Positions 36,260 to 45,236 of a DNA stretch of 64,000 bases are shown piece after piece. Source of the stretch: CAZIHO01 sp964538875 (GTDB lineage: Bacteria; Pseudomonadota; Gammaproteobacteria; Chromatiales; Chromatiaceae); assembly GCA_964538875.1 (NCBI GenBank), contig CAZIHO010000004.1:1-64000 (forward strand), given 5' to 3'. A program made the translations under genes and the position numbers. The notes beneath the pieces were generated by a model that worked only from the letters and a program-made list of their open reading frames with translations, was not told the origin of the DNA and did no database searches. The stretch's first letter is position 1. Every line of letters starts with the position of its first letter.

Positions 36260-36574
36260 TTAGCCGGCGCTAATCGCCGTGACTTCAAGTTCTGTGTACC
36301 ACTGGCGGTGGCCTTGGCGCTTGAGATGATGCTTGCGCCGCTTGAACTTGAGGATCTTGACCTTGGCCCGGCGCCCCTGTGCCTTGACGATGGCGGTTAC
36401 CTTGCCGCCTTCCAGGTAGGGCGTGCCGACCTTGATATCCTCTCCATCGGCGACCATCAGCACCTTGTCCAGCTCGACTGTCGCCCCTTCGTCCGCTTCC
36501 AGCTTCTCGACTCGGACCTTGTCGCCCGCGGAAACGCGATATTGTTTGCCACCGGTCTGAACAACCGCATACAT
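36260..36574 (-). CDS. rplU: 50S ribosomal protein L21
   Basis: The 104-residue protein starts YAVVQTGGKQYRVSAGDKV and has KVKILKFKRRKHHLKRQGHRQ near its end, the classic L21 rRNA-binding signature. The start is ATG at 36574; the longer frame has no ribosomal similarity. A very good promoter lies 65-93 bp upstream. Confidence 0.97.
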   Translation of the reverse strand: MYAVVQTGGKQYRVSAGDKVRVEKLEADEGATVELDKVLMVADGEDIKVGTPYLEGGKVTAIVKAQGRRAKVKILKFKRRKHHLKRQGHRQWYTELEVTAISAG

Positions 36575-36638
36575 AGCCGTCTTCCCCAAAATGTTCCCAT
36601 GACAGCGGCCGAACACAAGCCGGACGCAAAGAGGAGCA

Positions 36639-36667
36639 ATCATAAGGTAAGGATGGAGCCAGGTCAA
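36639..36667 (-). promoter_or_regulatory. rplU-rpmA promoter
   Basis: The minus strand reads TTGACC, a 17-bp spacer and TATGAT, giving a leader of roughly 58 bases before rplU. Both hexamers match at five of six positions. Confidence 0.75.
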
Positions 36668-36732
36668 ATAGAGAAGGGCATTTAAGAACGGCAGGCCTGC
36701 CGGCCAGGGAAGGGGCCGGGCTAGGTCCGGTC

Positions 36733-36761
36733 TTGACAGCCCCCGGCCTGCTCCCTAGCAT
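36733..36761 (+). promoter_or_regulatory. ispB promoter
   Basis: TTGACA at 36733-36738, 17 bp, then TAGCAT at 36756-36761. It lies about 34 bp before the ispB ATG. Confidence 0.6.
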
Positions 36762-36794
36762 CGGCAAGTTTGATAATCACCAATACGGTAATCC

Positions 36795-37763
36795 ATGGAA
36801 ATTTCCGAGATCAGGGCGTTGATTGCCGACGATCTGCAAGCAGTGGACCGGCTTATTCTGCGCCGGCTTGAATCGGATGTGGTGCTGATTAACCAGATCG
36901 GGCATTACATCGTCAACAGTGGCGGTAAACGACTGCGGCCCATGTTGGTATTGTTGGCGGCGCGGGCTTGTGGATATACCGGCGACCGGCATCTAGACCT
37001 GGCGGCGATCGTCGAATTTATCCATACGGCGACCCTGTTGCATGACGACGTGGTGGATGGGTCGGATTTGCGGCGTAATCGCAGCACGGCCAATGCGCTA
37101 TGGGGCAACGAGGCCAGTGTGCTGGTGGGGGATTTTCTCTATTCGCGGTCCTTTGAAATGATGGTCGACGTTGGGCGTATGGGGGTCATGGCGATCCTTG
37201 CCCGTGCGACTAATCGCATCGCCGAGGGCGAGGTTTTGCAGTTAATGAACTGTAATGATCCAGAGACAAACGAATCCCAGTACCTTGAAGTCATCCGGCG
37301 TAAGACGGCGACCCTGTTCGCAGCGGGTGCCCGGCTCGGCGCCGTGTTGGGGGAAGGCGGTCCGGAAATGGAACAAGCCCTGGATTTCTATGGCGATCAT
37401 CTCGGGATTGCGTTCCAGTTGGTGGACGACGTCCTGGATTATGGCTGCCAGAACGCCGAATTAGGGAAAAACGTGGGCGACGACCTCGCGGAAGGCAAGC
37501 CAACCTTGCCACTGATCCAAGCCATGGCGGTGGGCGATGACGCCCAGCGGGCACTGATTCGGGACGCCATCTTGGAAGGGGGACGTGATCGTATCGAGGC
37601 GATTCTGCTCGCCATTGAATCCACCGGGGCGATCCAGTACACTGCGGAGCTTGCCCGGAAGGCGGCTCAGAAGGCCCAGCAGGCGCTGGATTTACTGGCT
37701 CCAAGTCCTTACCGGGAGGCCTTGCGGTCCCTGGCGGAGTTTGCCGTCAAGCGGACCTACTGA
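36795..37763 (+). CDS. ispB: Octaprenyl (all-trans polyprenyl) diphosphate synthase
   Basis: The 322-residue protein has the prenyltransferase Asp-rich motifs LLHDDVVDGSDLRRN (first) and QLVDDVLDY (second). It also has GGKRLRPMLVLLAA near the N-terminus. It builds the isoprenoid side chain of ubiquinone. It is divergent from rplU-rpmA, as in E. coli, and the tRNA-Pro gene begins one base after its stop codon. Confidence 0.96.
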   Translation: MEISEIRALIADDLQAVDRLILRRLESDVVLINQIGHYIVNSGGKRLRPMLVLLAARACGYTGDRHLDLAAIVEFIHTATLLHDDVVDGSDLRRNRSTANALWGNEASVLVGDFLYSRSFEMMVDVGRMGVMAILARATNRIAEGEVLQLMNCNDPETNESQYLEVIRRKTATLFAAGARLGAVLGEGGPEMEQALDFYGDHLGIAFQLVDDVLDYGCQNAELGKNVGDDLAEGKPTLPLIQAMAVGDDAQRALIRDAILEGGRDRIEAILLAIESTGAIQYTAELARKAAQKAQQALDLLAPSPYREALRSLAEFAVKRTY

Positions 37764-37764
37764 C

Positions 37765-37841
37765 CGGGGTGTAGCTCAGCCTGGTAGAGCGCTGTCTTCG
37801 GGAGGCAGAAGTCGCTGGTTCGAATCCAGTCACCCCGACCA
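37765..37841 (+). tRNA. tRNA-Pro (anticodon CGG)
   Basis: This is a full 77-base cloverleaf: acceptor CGGGGTG/CACCCCG, D arm GCTC...GAGC, anticodon stem CTGTC/GGCAG with loop TTCGGGA (anticodon CGG), T arm CTGGTTCGAATCCAG, discriminator A and encoded CCA. It directly follows ispB and is probably processed from that transcript or from its own internal promoter. Confidence 0.97.
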
Positions 37842-37885
37842 CTACCAGCCTCGCGATCAAAAGAACTCCACGGAGAATGGTCCTG

Positions 37886-39451
37886 ATGGAAACTGGCGTC
37901 TGGCCGGTACTAAGGATTTTTCTGCATGGGGCCTTTCTGTTTTCCATCGTCTTTTTCCTGCGGCGGATCCATCAACTGAGCCCCCAAGCCCAGGTGCGGC
38001 ATCTGGGGCGGCCGCGCTATTCCAGCTTCTGGCCCATGGTGTTGCTGGGCTTGGTATTTAGCGCGCTGTTGATTTATCAGGCATCTTGGCAGCTCACCGG
38101 ATTGTTGCGTCCGGAGTTTGTTGCCTTCATGCAGTTGCACGACCGCCGGGAATTTAATCCGGCCCACTGGATCCAGCGGGGGAAAATTCTAGATCATCGA
38201 GGCGAGGTTCTCGCCCTCAGTCAAGAACAGGACGGTCAGGCGCGGCGGGTTTATCCGTTCGGTGGGGCGTTCGCTCATGTAGTGGGGTACAGCCATCCCC
38301 GCTTTGGTTCTGCTGGGCTAGAGTCCCTGGAGAATGTCCGGCTCAACGGCGGTGCGCCGGATGATTGGCCCGCCTGGGGCGAGTTGGGGCTCCAGGTGGT
38401 GACCCAAAAACCGCCCCGGGGTGAGGATTTGCGCTTGTGCCTGGATGCCGACCTGCAACTGCTGGCGGTACGCTTGATGGAAGGCCGCTCCGGGGCAATC
38501 GTGGCGATTCGTCCCGACGATGGCGCCGTGCGGGTATTGGCAAGTTCCCCGAGTATAGACCCTAATCGCCTCAGTCCGGCCTTGTTTCAAGGCATGGACC
38601 CGGCAACGCCTCTTTTGAATCGGGCGACCCAGGGCCTGTATCCGCCAGGCTCGTCGTTCAAGGTGGTGTTGGCGGCTCAGGCTCTGAATAGTGGCTTTCA
38701 GGGGACCCTGAATTGCCCGGCGGAAGGCTTTACCACTTCACCCCGGTTTCCGAAGATTCGGGATCACGAGTATTACGAAGCCAAGCAACGGGGAGGTGGC
38801 TGGGAGGGCTACGGGGACCTGACCTTGGCCAAGGCGTTGGCGAAATCCTCGAATGTATTTTTCGCCAAGCTAGGGGTTTCCCTGGGTATGGCGGCTTTTT
38901 ACCAAAACCTGGAGCAGTTTCACTTCAATCGGCCGATCAGTCTACGGGAAGGCGGCGGGCGACGCTGGAGTTGGGGCGCCAACCGGGTGCCGGCCCTGGA
39001 CGAACAGGATCAATACGGCTTGGCCCAGATGTCGGTGGGTCAAGGACGCATGTTGGCGACTCCGGCCCACATGGCGCTGATCGCGGCGGCAATCGCCAAT
39101 CAGGGTGTGGCCATGCGTCCCCGTTTGTTGGAAAAAGACCCGCCCCAAGTTCTGGCTCAGTTTACGCAGCCGGCTAGTGCCCGGCGAGTCGCGGACATGA
39201 TGCGGGGAGTGGTGACCGAAGGTACCGGGCGGCCGATCAACCTGAAGGAACTCGCCATCGCCGGGAAAACCGGCACGGCGGAGAATCCGCACGGTAATGC
39301 CCACAGTTGGTTCATTGGTTTTGCCCCGGCCGGGAGACCTCGGTTGGCTGTTGCGGTGCTGATGGAGCAGGGGGGCTATGGGGCAAGGGTGGCGGCGCCC
39401 ATCGCCCAGCAACTGTTGTCCCGGGCGCAACAACTGGGGATGTTGGAGTGA
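37886..39451 (+). CDS. Class B penicillin-binding protein, PbpA-like transpeptidase
   Basis: The 521-residue protein has two N-terminal hydrophobic segments and a short pedestal with RGKILDHRGEVLA and VVGYSHPRFGSAGLE. The transpeptidase domain carries PGSSFKVV (SxxK), KSSNVFF (SxN) and AGKTGTAEN (KTG). The catalytic triad motifs are complete. It is shorter than FtsI or MrdA and its pedestal pattern resembles PbpA of actinobacteria. I chose ATG at 37886 because GGAG is ten bases before it; the earlier ATG at 37877 is too close to that site. Its stop overlaps the start of a SEDS glycosyltransferase gene (GTGA), so the two form a coupled peptidoglycan synthase. Confidence 0.88.
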   Translation: METGVWPVLRIFLHGAFLFSIVFFLRRIHQLSPQAQVRHLGRPRYSSFWPMVLLGLVFSALLIYQASWQLTGLLRPEFVAFMQLHDRREFNPAHWIQRGKILDHRGEVLALSQEQDGQARRVYPFGGAFAHVVGYSHPRFGSAGLESLENVRLNGGAPDDWPAWGELGLQVVTQKPPRGEDLRLCLDADLQLLAVRLMEGRSGAIVAIRPDDGAVRVLASSPSIDPNRLSPALFQGMDPATPLLNRATQGLYPPGSSFKVVLAAQALNSGFQGTLNCPAEGFTTSPRFPKIRDHEYYEAKQRGGGWEGYGDLTLAKALAKSSNVFFAKLGVSLGMAAFYQNLEQFHFNRPISLREGGGRRWSWGANRVPALDEQDQYGLAQMSVGQGRMLATPAHMALIAAAIANQGVAMRPRLLEKDPPQVLAQFTQPASARRVADMMRGVVTEGTGRPINLKELAIAGKTGTAENPHGNAHSWFIGFAPAGRPRLAVAVLMEQGGYGARVAAPIAQQLLSRAQQLGMLE

Positions 39452-40854
39452 CAGGCCCACGGCAAGGTGGTCACGGCCCGGATTTCTGGAGCGAACGTCG
39501 CCCAGAGCGGCAATTGCTGCTGTTGGCCGTGGGGGGTGTGGCCCTGGGCTTTGTGTTGGTGCTGGGGGCGGGAATCGCGGCGGGCCGGCCCTTGACCATC
39601 ATGGATTGGGTCCCCTTTGTCAGCTACGCCCTCTGCTTGCTGGTCGTTCATCTTACCCTGGTCGCAGCCCAATTCCGGGGAGATCAGATTTTGCTCGCCA
39701 CCCTAGCTTTTTTGGCGGGACTGGGTTTGTTGATTCAATTTCGTATGGGTACCTACGATCCGGCCCAAGGGTCGTCGCTGGGCCGTTACCTGTTTCCAGG
39801 CGGGATCGGTGTTTTGCTCGCCACCTGTTTGATGTTCATGCGGGGCCGGTATGAAAACCTGGCGGCTGGGATTTGGGTCTGGGGTGGCCTGTCGCTGCTA
39901 CTGATTGGGGTGGTGGTGGTCACCGGGCAGCGCTACCGGGGTGCGGTATACGCCACCGGGCTGGTAACCCCGACTGAATTTCTCAAGGTCACTATCACTT
40001 TATTTTTGGCCGGATTTATCGATCGACATGGTAAGACGCTGGGCAATTGGGGCAATTCTTGGTTGCCTCTGCCTCCCTGGCAGGGTCTGCTACCCCTGAT
40101 GCTCTACTGGGCGGTGCTAGCGGGACTATTGGCCTGGCAGCGGGATGTTGGCCTTTTCATTATTCTCAGCGTGACGCTATTGGTGATGTTGTACCTAGGA
40201 ACCGGCCGCCTGGGCTATCTGGTGGTGGGTATTCTGGGAGCGGTGGGCCTGGGTTATGGCGTGTTGAGTCTCATGCCGCATGGCCAACGAAGAATTCAGG
40301 CCTGGCTGGACCCCTTTTCGGATCCCACGGGGGGCAGTTGGCAAATTTTGCAGGGTCTGTCCGGAATGTATGCCGGCGGACTGTGGGGCGAGGGTTTTGG
40401 ACTTGGTAATCCACAATATACTCCCATCGCAGAATCGGATTTTATTTACTCAGTGATCGGCGAGGAGCTGGGTTTGGTTGGCTGCGCGCTGGTCCTTATC
40501 TTGTTCTTGGTGCTTTTTCAGCGGGGACTTGGAATTAGCTTTCAAGCTCGTTCCAAATTTGGCGTTTTGGTTAGTGGTGGTTTAACCACGCTGATTGCGG
40601 TACAAACCTTCCTGAATCTGGGCGGGGTGACCAAGTTTATTCCATTGACTGGACTCACCTTGCCTTTCCTCAGCCATGGCGGCAGCAGTCTGATCACGGG
40701 ATTCGTCAGCTTGGGCCTCATTTTGGCGGTGTCGGACGGGATGCCCGCAGGCCGGACCACTGGCGGACGCCCCGGCCCCACCCGGACCAGCACGCAGGAT
40801 AGCAAGCGTGCGAGCAGGAAACCGCAACTGGTGGGCGAATCACCCGAACCGTAG
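39448..40854 (+). CDS. SEDS-family peptidoglycan glycosyltransferase (FtsW/RodA/SpoVE-like)
   Basis: The 468-residue polytopic protein of about 12 helices has the SEDS motifs QRDVGLFIIL, ESDFIYSVIGEELG (the Asp equivalent to that needed by RodA/FtsW) and FIPLTGLTLPFLSHGGSSL. It polymerises lipid II at the membrane with the class B PBP encoded just upstream. The start is GTG at 39448, overlapping the PBP stop. The IPLTGLTLPF wording and extra N-terminal helices are more like actinobacterial RodA than the gammaproteobacterial proteins. Confidence 0.88.
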   Translation: MTGPRQGGHGPDFWSERRPERQLLLLAVGGVALGFVLVLGAGIAAGRPLTIMDWVPFVSYALCLLVVHLTLVAAQFRGDQILLATLAFLAGLGLLIQFRMGTYDPAQGSSLGRYLFPGGIGVLLATCLMFMRGRYENLAAGIWVWGGLSLLLIGVVVVTGQRYRGAVYATGLVTPTEFLKVTITLFLAGFIDRHGKTLGNWGNSWLPLPPWQGLLPLMLYWAVLAGLLAWQRDVGLFIILSVTLLVMLYLGTGRLGYLVVGILGAVGLGYGVLSLMPHGQRRIQAWLDPFSDPTGGSWQILQGLSGMYAGGLWGEGFGLGNPQYTPIAESDFIYSVIGEELGLVGCALVLILFLVLFQRGLGISFQARSKFGVLVSGGLTTLIAVQTFLNLGGVTKFIPLTGLTLPFLSHGGSSLITGFVSLGLILAVSDGMPAGRTTGGRPGPTRTSTQDSKRASRKPQLVGESPEP

Positions 40855-40895
40855 GGGGACGCTGCATACGTCGATCGCCGTATTGTGGGGGGCGG

Positions 40896-43800
40896 TCATT
40901 GGGCTGGGTCGGACCCTTCCGGAGGTGCTTGGGGTGGCTGCTCGGTTTGGGCGGGATGGAGGATGTTGGAAATTGACCATCCATCCTGGGTTTTGATGGG
41001 AGTAAAGGTGGGGTCATCCCAGGATCCGGTCACTTTATATTGATACCGACTTAATTTGTTGACTTGATCCCCGACCACTTGCTCCGCGATCAACATGACA
41101 GCGGCGCCCACTGGCCCGCCAGCGATGGCACCGGCCACTGGCAAGGTGGTGCTGATTTCCGGGATGACGGTGACCAACTGGTCGTATTGCCGAGTTAGGA
41201 GTGCGGCCCGGCCGGTGACATCCACCTGCGCGGCGGGTCCCTGGATTCTCAGTTCCCGGATGTCGGCGTTTCCTTGGGCAATGCCAAAGCGCCCGTCGAT
41301 TTGGTCAAAAGTAAATCCGGTCGTAAAGAGGTCGGAGAAATCGAGGCCCAATCGGCGTCCTAGAGCACCAAGGTTGAACAAGCCCAGGATGCGTCCGCCA
41401 CCGGGATTGGCATCCAAGACCCGTCCGGGGCCGATGGCGACCTCTAGATCCCCTGCGATATTGGCAAGGGTGGCGTGAAAGGGTGACGCGGCCCATTGGA
41501 GATCCGCCTTGATTTGGGTTTTGGCCTCCCCGATGGCGTCAGTCAGTTTCAACGCCTTAAGGGTTTGACCCAGATCGTCGGTACCCACGTCCAGGTGGAT
41601 GCGACACATGGGCCGGGCAGCGGTACCGGTCCATTCGCCGCTGCCCTTAAAGGTCAATTCCGGCCCTTCCAGAATCAGGCGTTCCAACCGTAGGCCGTCG
41701 GCCAGGGGGCGGGTTGCCAGGACCAGTCCGCCTAGCGAATGCTCGTTGACAAATAGGGCACCCAACTGGAGGTCGATGGCAGGACCTTGGGCCGGGTCAA
41801 GGCGCCGTTCCTGCTTGGGGGCGGTGGACTGGGTGGCCTCGCCGGGCTGATAGTTTAGGCGGAGGGTTTCCAGGCGAGCCGTGATCGGCTCCTCGCGGGG
41901 ACGGTCGGGCCAACGTATGCGGCCGGTGAGTTNNNNNNNNNNNNNNNNNNNNNNNNNNNNNNNNNNNNNNNNNNNNNNNNNNNNNNNNNNNNNNNNNNNN
42001 NNNNNNNNNNNNNNNNNNNNNNNNNNNNNNNNGCCGTGATCGGCTCCTCGCGGGGACGGTCGGGCCAACGTATGCGGCCGGTGAGTTGCTCGGAGCGGGC
42101 TTCAAGATTCCAGGCACGGGGCATTCGAGTGGCGGAGATTTGCGCCTTGGTTAAGCGAACCAGCCCGAGATCAAGGTCGTCGGCGGCAAGTTTCACCCGT
42201 GTTTCGCCCTTATCCGGGGTTCTGGGGGTAGGTGATGGGGGTAGGGCATTCAGCCATTCTGCCCAACCGGGGAGGTCAAGACGGCTGAATTGGCCCTGGA
42301 AGAAGACGCCGGTTTCCGGAGACGATGGCGGCGCAGCCCCATTGTGTTGGACGTTGACACCGGCTAGATAGGAGGTCCCGTTTGCATCTCGGTCCATCTT
42401 GAAACTTGCCTGGAGGTCCCCGTAGCGGGCACTGATGCGACCGTTCGGGGGCAGCGGGACGGTGCCGGAAACCAACAGGGGACGGGCTTCTTTTGGGGCT
42501 TTGGTCAGGGGAATAGGGAGATTGACCGTCAATCCCTGGAGATCAGATTTGAATCGGTAACTGAAGGGAATCTCGGTTTGGCCAGGCGAGGAATGCTCGA
42601 TTTCCAGTTCAAAATCTCCCGACGTTTCGCCCGCCAGGGCATTCCAGGGCAGCCGGGGATAGGCTTTGGCCAGTTGTTTGGGGTTCAGAGGCAGGCGGGC
42701 ATCCAGTTTGGTCATGGACGGGCGGTTGCGCGCCGACGGCGTCGTGGTGAGGTCGAGGGTTAGGGGTAAACCCCACAACTGGGCGCGCAAGTCGTCGGCG
42801 AATACGCCCTGGTGAGTGAATTTTAACGCCCCTTTAAGGTTGTCTAGGCTGAGGTCCCAATCCTCCATCTCTAATCGAGCGGTCTCCTTGGGCCAGGTTA
42901 GGCGTCCATCCAATTTGAATTCACCAACCCCCTCGACGGGAATGGCCATATTCAAGGCCAGGCGACTTGGGCCGTTGGCCACCATGCCCTGTACATAGCG
43001 CGCCTGTTCATCGGCCAGGGGCGTTTCCCGGAGGATCTTCAGGCCGTCGGAAAAGGGTCCCTCGACCTGCCCTTCGATTAGAACGGAGACCTTGGCCTTG
43101 ATATCCGGGATCCAGATGCGGGTATCTAGGACCCGGCTATCCAATAGGCGGGCTTCCTGGGTCTGAATGTCCATACCCTCGTTCAAGAAGCGAACCTTGG
43201 CCCGTCCTTGCTTTAGGGGTGGCCAGCCTTCCTGGTAATCCAGCAGGATATTTTCGACATCAAACTGCACCTCGAAACGCCCTTGGCGGTTGTAAAAGGG
43301 AAAGTCGGCCAAGCGGCCCCGGAGTAAAAAAAAGCCTTGGGGAACGGTTCCGCTAACCACTGCGCGATCCAGCCAGTCGATCACCGACTGGGGCATGACG
43401 CCGAGGGGGAGATAACGGGGCGTCGCGGCCCCTACGCCATCAAAAAAGTCCGTGCGTAGGTCGATGAAGGGGCTGGAGTCGGCCGCCAAGCGCATAAAGA
43501 AATTGCTGCGGGTGCGAAGATCTGCATTTTCAAGGATGAGTTGGTCTCCAACCAGGTCGATGCCCTGGGGGTGATGATTCCAGCGCAGCAGGCCGGCGAG
43601 GCGATCCGCGTTTAGCGGCCAGCGGAACAGTGTCGGGAAGTTTAATTCCAGTGCCTGGCTGTCCAACACCACCTGGCCTTGGTTTTGGTCTGCGGCGAAG
43701 AGGAAATTCAAGTTGCCGAGGCCGGGGATTCCGTTCCAGGGTTGGGACCGCATGCCCCGGACCCTGGCGGTAACCTGCCAGTCCGGTGGTGCGTCGTCAT

Positions 43801-44980
43801 GAATGCGTACTAGCATCTGACCATCGGCAATTTCCCCCTGGGGGGCAAGCTCCCTGAGCACGTTGCCGACTTGGGGATCAGGGAGAATGGCCGGCAATAA
43901 GGCGGCCAGATGCTGGAGCCATAATTGGCCGGAACTGGCCTGAATCTGCCGGGACTGGCCGTTTTCCTTAGTGATCCGTAGCAGTAAGTCACCTGGCGTG
44001 GCGTCGCCCCCAGGGGGTGTGATTTGGAATTGATCCAGCGCGAGTTGCCAGCCGTCATCGCGCCGCGTCCATTGAAACCAGGTAGAGAGCTGGTCAATTC
44101 GGAGCGTTTCAGCACCGGCGACGGAATAGTGGGGCGCCGCAACCTGTAGCTGCCCGGTCAGGGAATCCAGTCCAGCAGGGAGCAGGTGGCCCCAAGACTC
44201 CAGGTAGGCATCGGCGTCGAATTGCTGGTCGGCCGGCAGCCATTGACTGACCAAGGTTCCCAGCTTGGGGGATTTGACCTGGAGATAGAGGTCTCCTTGC
44301 CAATCTTGGGGTTGGTGCCCGGGTCCCGTCAGGTTGGCGCGAAAATCCAGGGTTCCTGCCGCCGGCAACTCGGCTTGGACCCGGAGGTGGTGACGGTCGT
44401 CGCTGCTTACTAAGTCCGCGTTGACGCCCGTGATGCGGAAGGGCGGTAAGCCGAGGCGGCGGTTTTCAATCAAGACTTCGCTATCGCGCAGACGAAAATG
44501 ACCGGTGCCTAGAAAAGGCACGGGGGTTGGCGGGGCGGCGTCGGTAGCGCTGTCGGAATCGATTCCGGTCAGGATTAGAGTCCCATCCCGGTCGCGAACT
44601 AGGTAGAGCTGCGCGCCTAATAACGTGGCCAGCTGTAGCCGCGGGGATCCTTGGAGGAGTGATTGCCAGGGATCGATGCTTAGGCGCAGTTCCCGGAAAT
44701 GCATGATGGGCCGAGAGCGGAGCTTGTCCAGCACCGTTACCCCGCGCAAAGCCAACTCCGGCGTGACACCGGACAGTTGCATTTCAACGCCTTGAATTAA
44801 GACCGAGGTCTCAAGGGATGCTCCGATCTGCTCCGCGAGCTTGTCCCGCAGCAGCTCGGAATAAGGAAGCAGCAAGCGAGCGGCGGCAACCAGCATGCCC
44901 GACACAATTAAGAGCCCTACCAATGGGCGGAGGACGTAGGACCGCAGAAAGAGAAGAAGGGATTTCAAGGTGATGCTCAA
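40896..44980 (-). CDS. yhdP: YhdP-family AsmA-like envelope protein, interrupted by an assembly gap
   Basis: This is a very large protein with one N-terminal transmembrane helix (about residues 10-35) and a long beta-rich periplasmic body of the YhdP/TamB/AsmA lipid-bridge type. The C-terminal AsmA-like part contains QIDGRFGIAQGNADI and VDVTGRAALLTRQYDQLV. YhdP is linked to phospholipid transport to the outer membrane. The frame runs into the N block from both sides. If the 100 Ns and one copy of the flanking 55-bp duplication (155 bases) are removed, 3930 bases remain, a single frame of 1309 residues that joins exactly. The gene is therefore probably intact. It ends convergently with the SEDS gene. 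Confidence 0.88.
41878..42087. repeat. 55-bp duplicated contig ends flanking the gap
   Basis: Positions 41878-41932 and 42033-42087 are identical over 55 bases, one on each side of the Ns. Joining them restores one open frame, so the repeat is an assembly artefact and not a biological repeat. Confidence 0.9.
41933..42032. other. Assembly gap of exactly 100 Ns
   Basis: The round length of 100 and the duplicated 55-bp ends point to a scaffolder placeholder. The true gap length is likely to be minus 55 (an overlap). Confidence 0.95.
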
Positions 44981-45160
44981 GGTGCGATTCGAGGCGGACA
45001 GGGGAGTGGTCGGATGTGGAAATTTAGATCATAGGATGGGGTGGGGCCATGGCCAATGGGTTGGAGGCACGGTGACATCCTAGTTGGGTTTTGATGGGTC
45101 TTGGCTGGGATCAGCTTGATGTGACCTGGTTTAATTCGTGCGGCTGGTCACTGCGATTGT

Positions 45161-45189
45161 AGCGCCTATCGTTCGACCAGATAGGCGCT
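45161..45189 (-). terminator. Terminator-like hairpin downstream of metG
   Basis: A 10-bp perfect stem AGCGCCTATC/GATAGGCGCT with a 9-base loop lies 48 bases after the metG stop on the minus strand. The run after it is not T-rich. Confidence 0.5.
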
Positions 45190-45236
45190 CGGGGCAAGGG
45201 ATCCCAGGCAAGAGGAATCTGCCCGGGGCGGAGAAG

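Noticed and set aside
36689..36702. CGGCAGGCCTGCCG palindrome upstream of rplU/ispB as an operator
   Set aside because: It is a single GC-rich palindrome upstream of both promoters with no second copy; there is not enough support to call it a binding site.
41878..42087. The 55-bp direct repeat as a mobile-element target duplication
   Set aside because: Only Ns lie between the copies, and merging them restores one frame, which points to a contig overlap.
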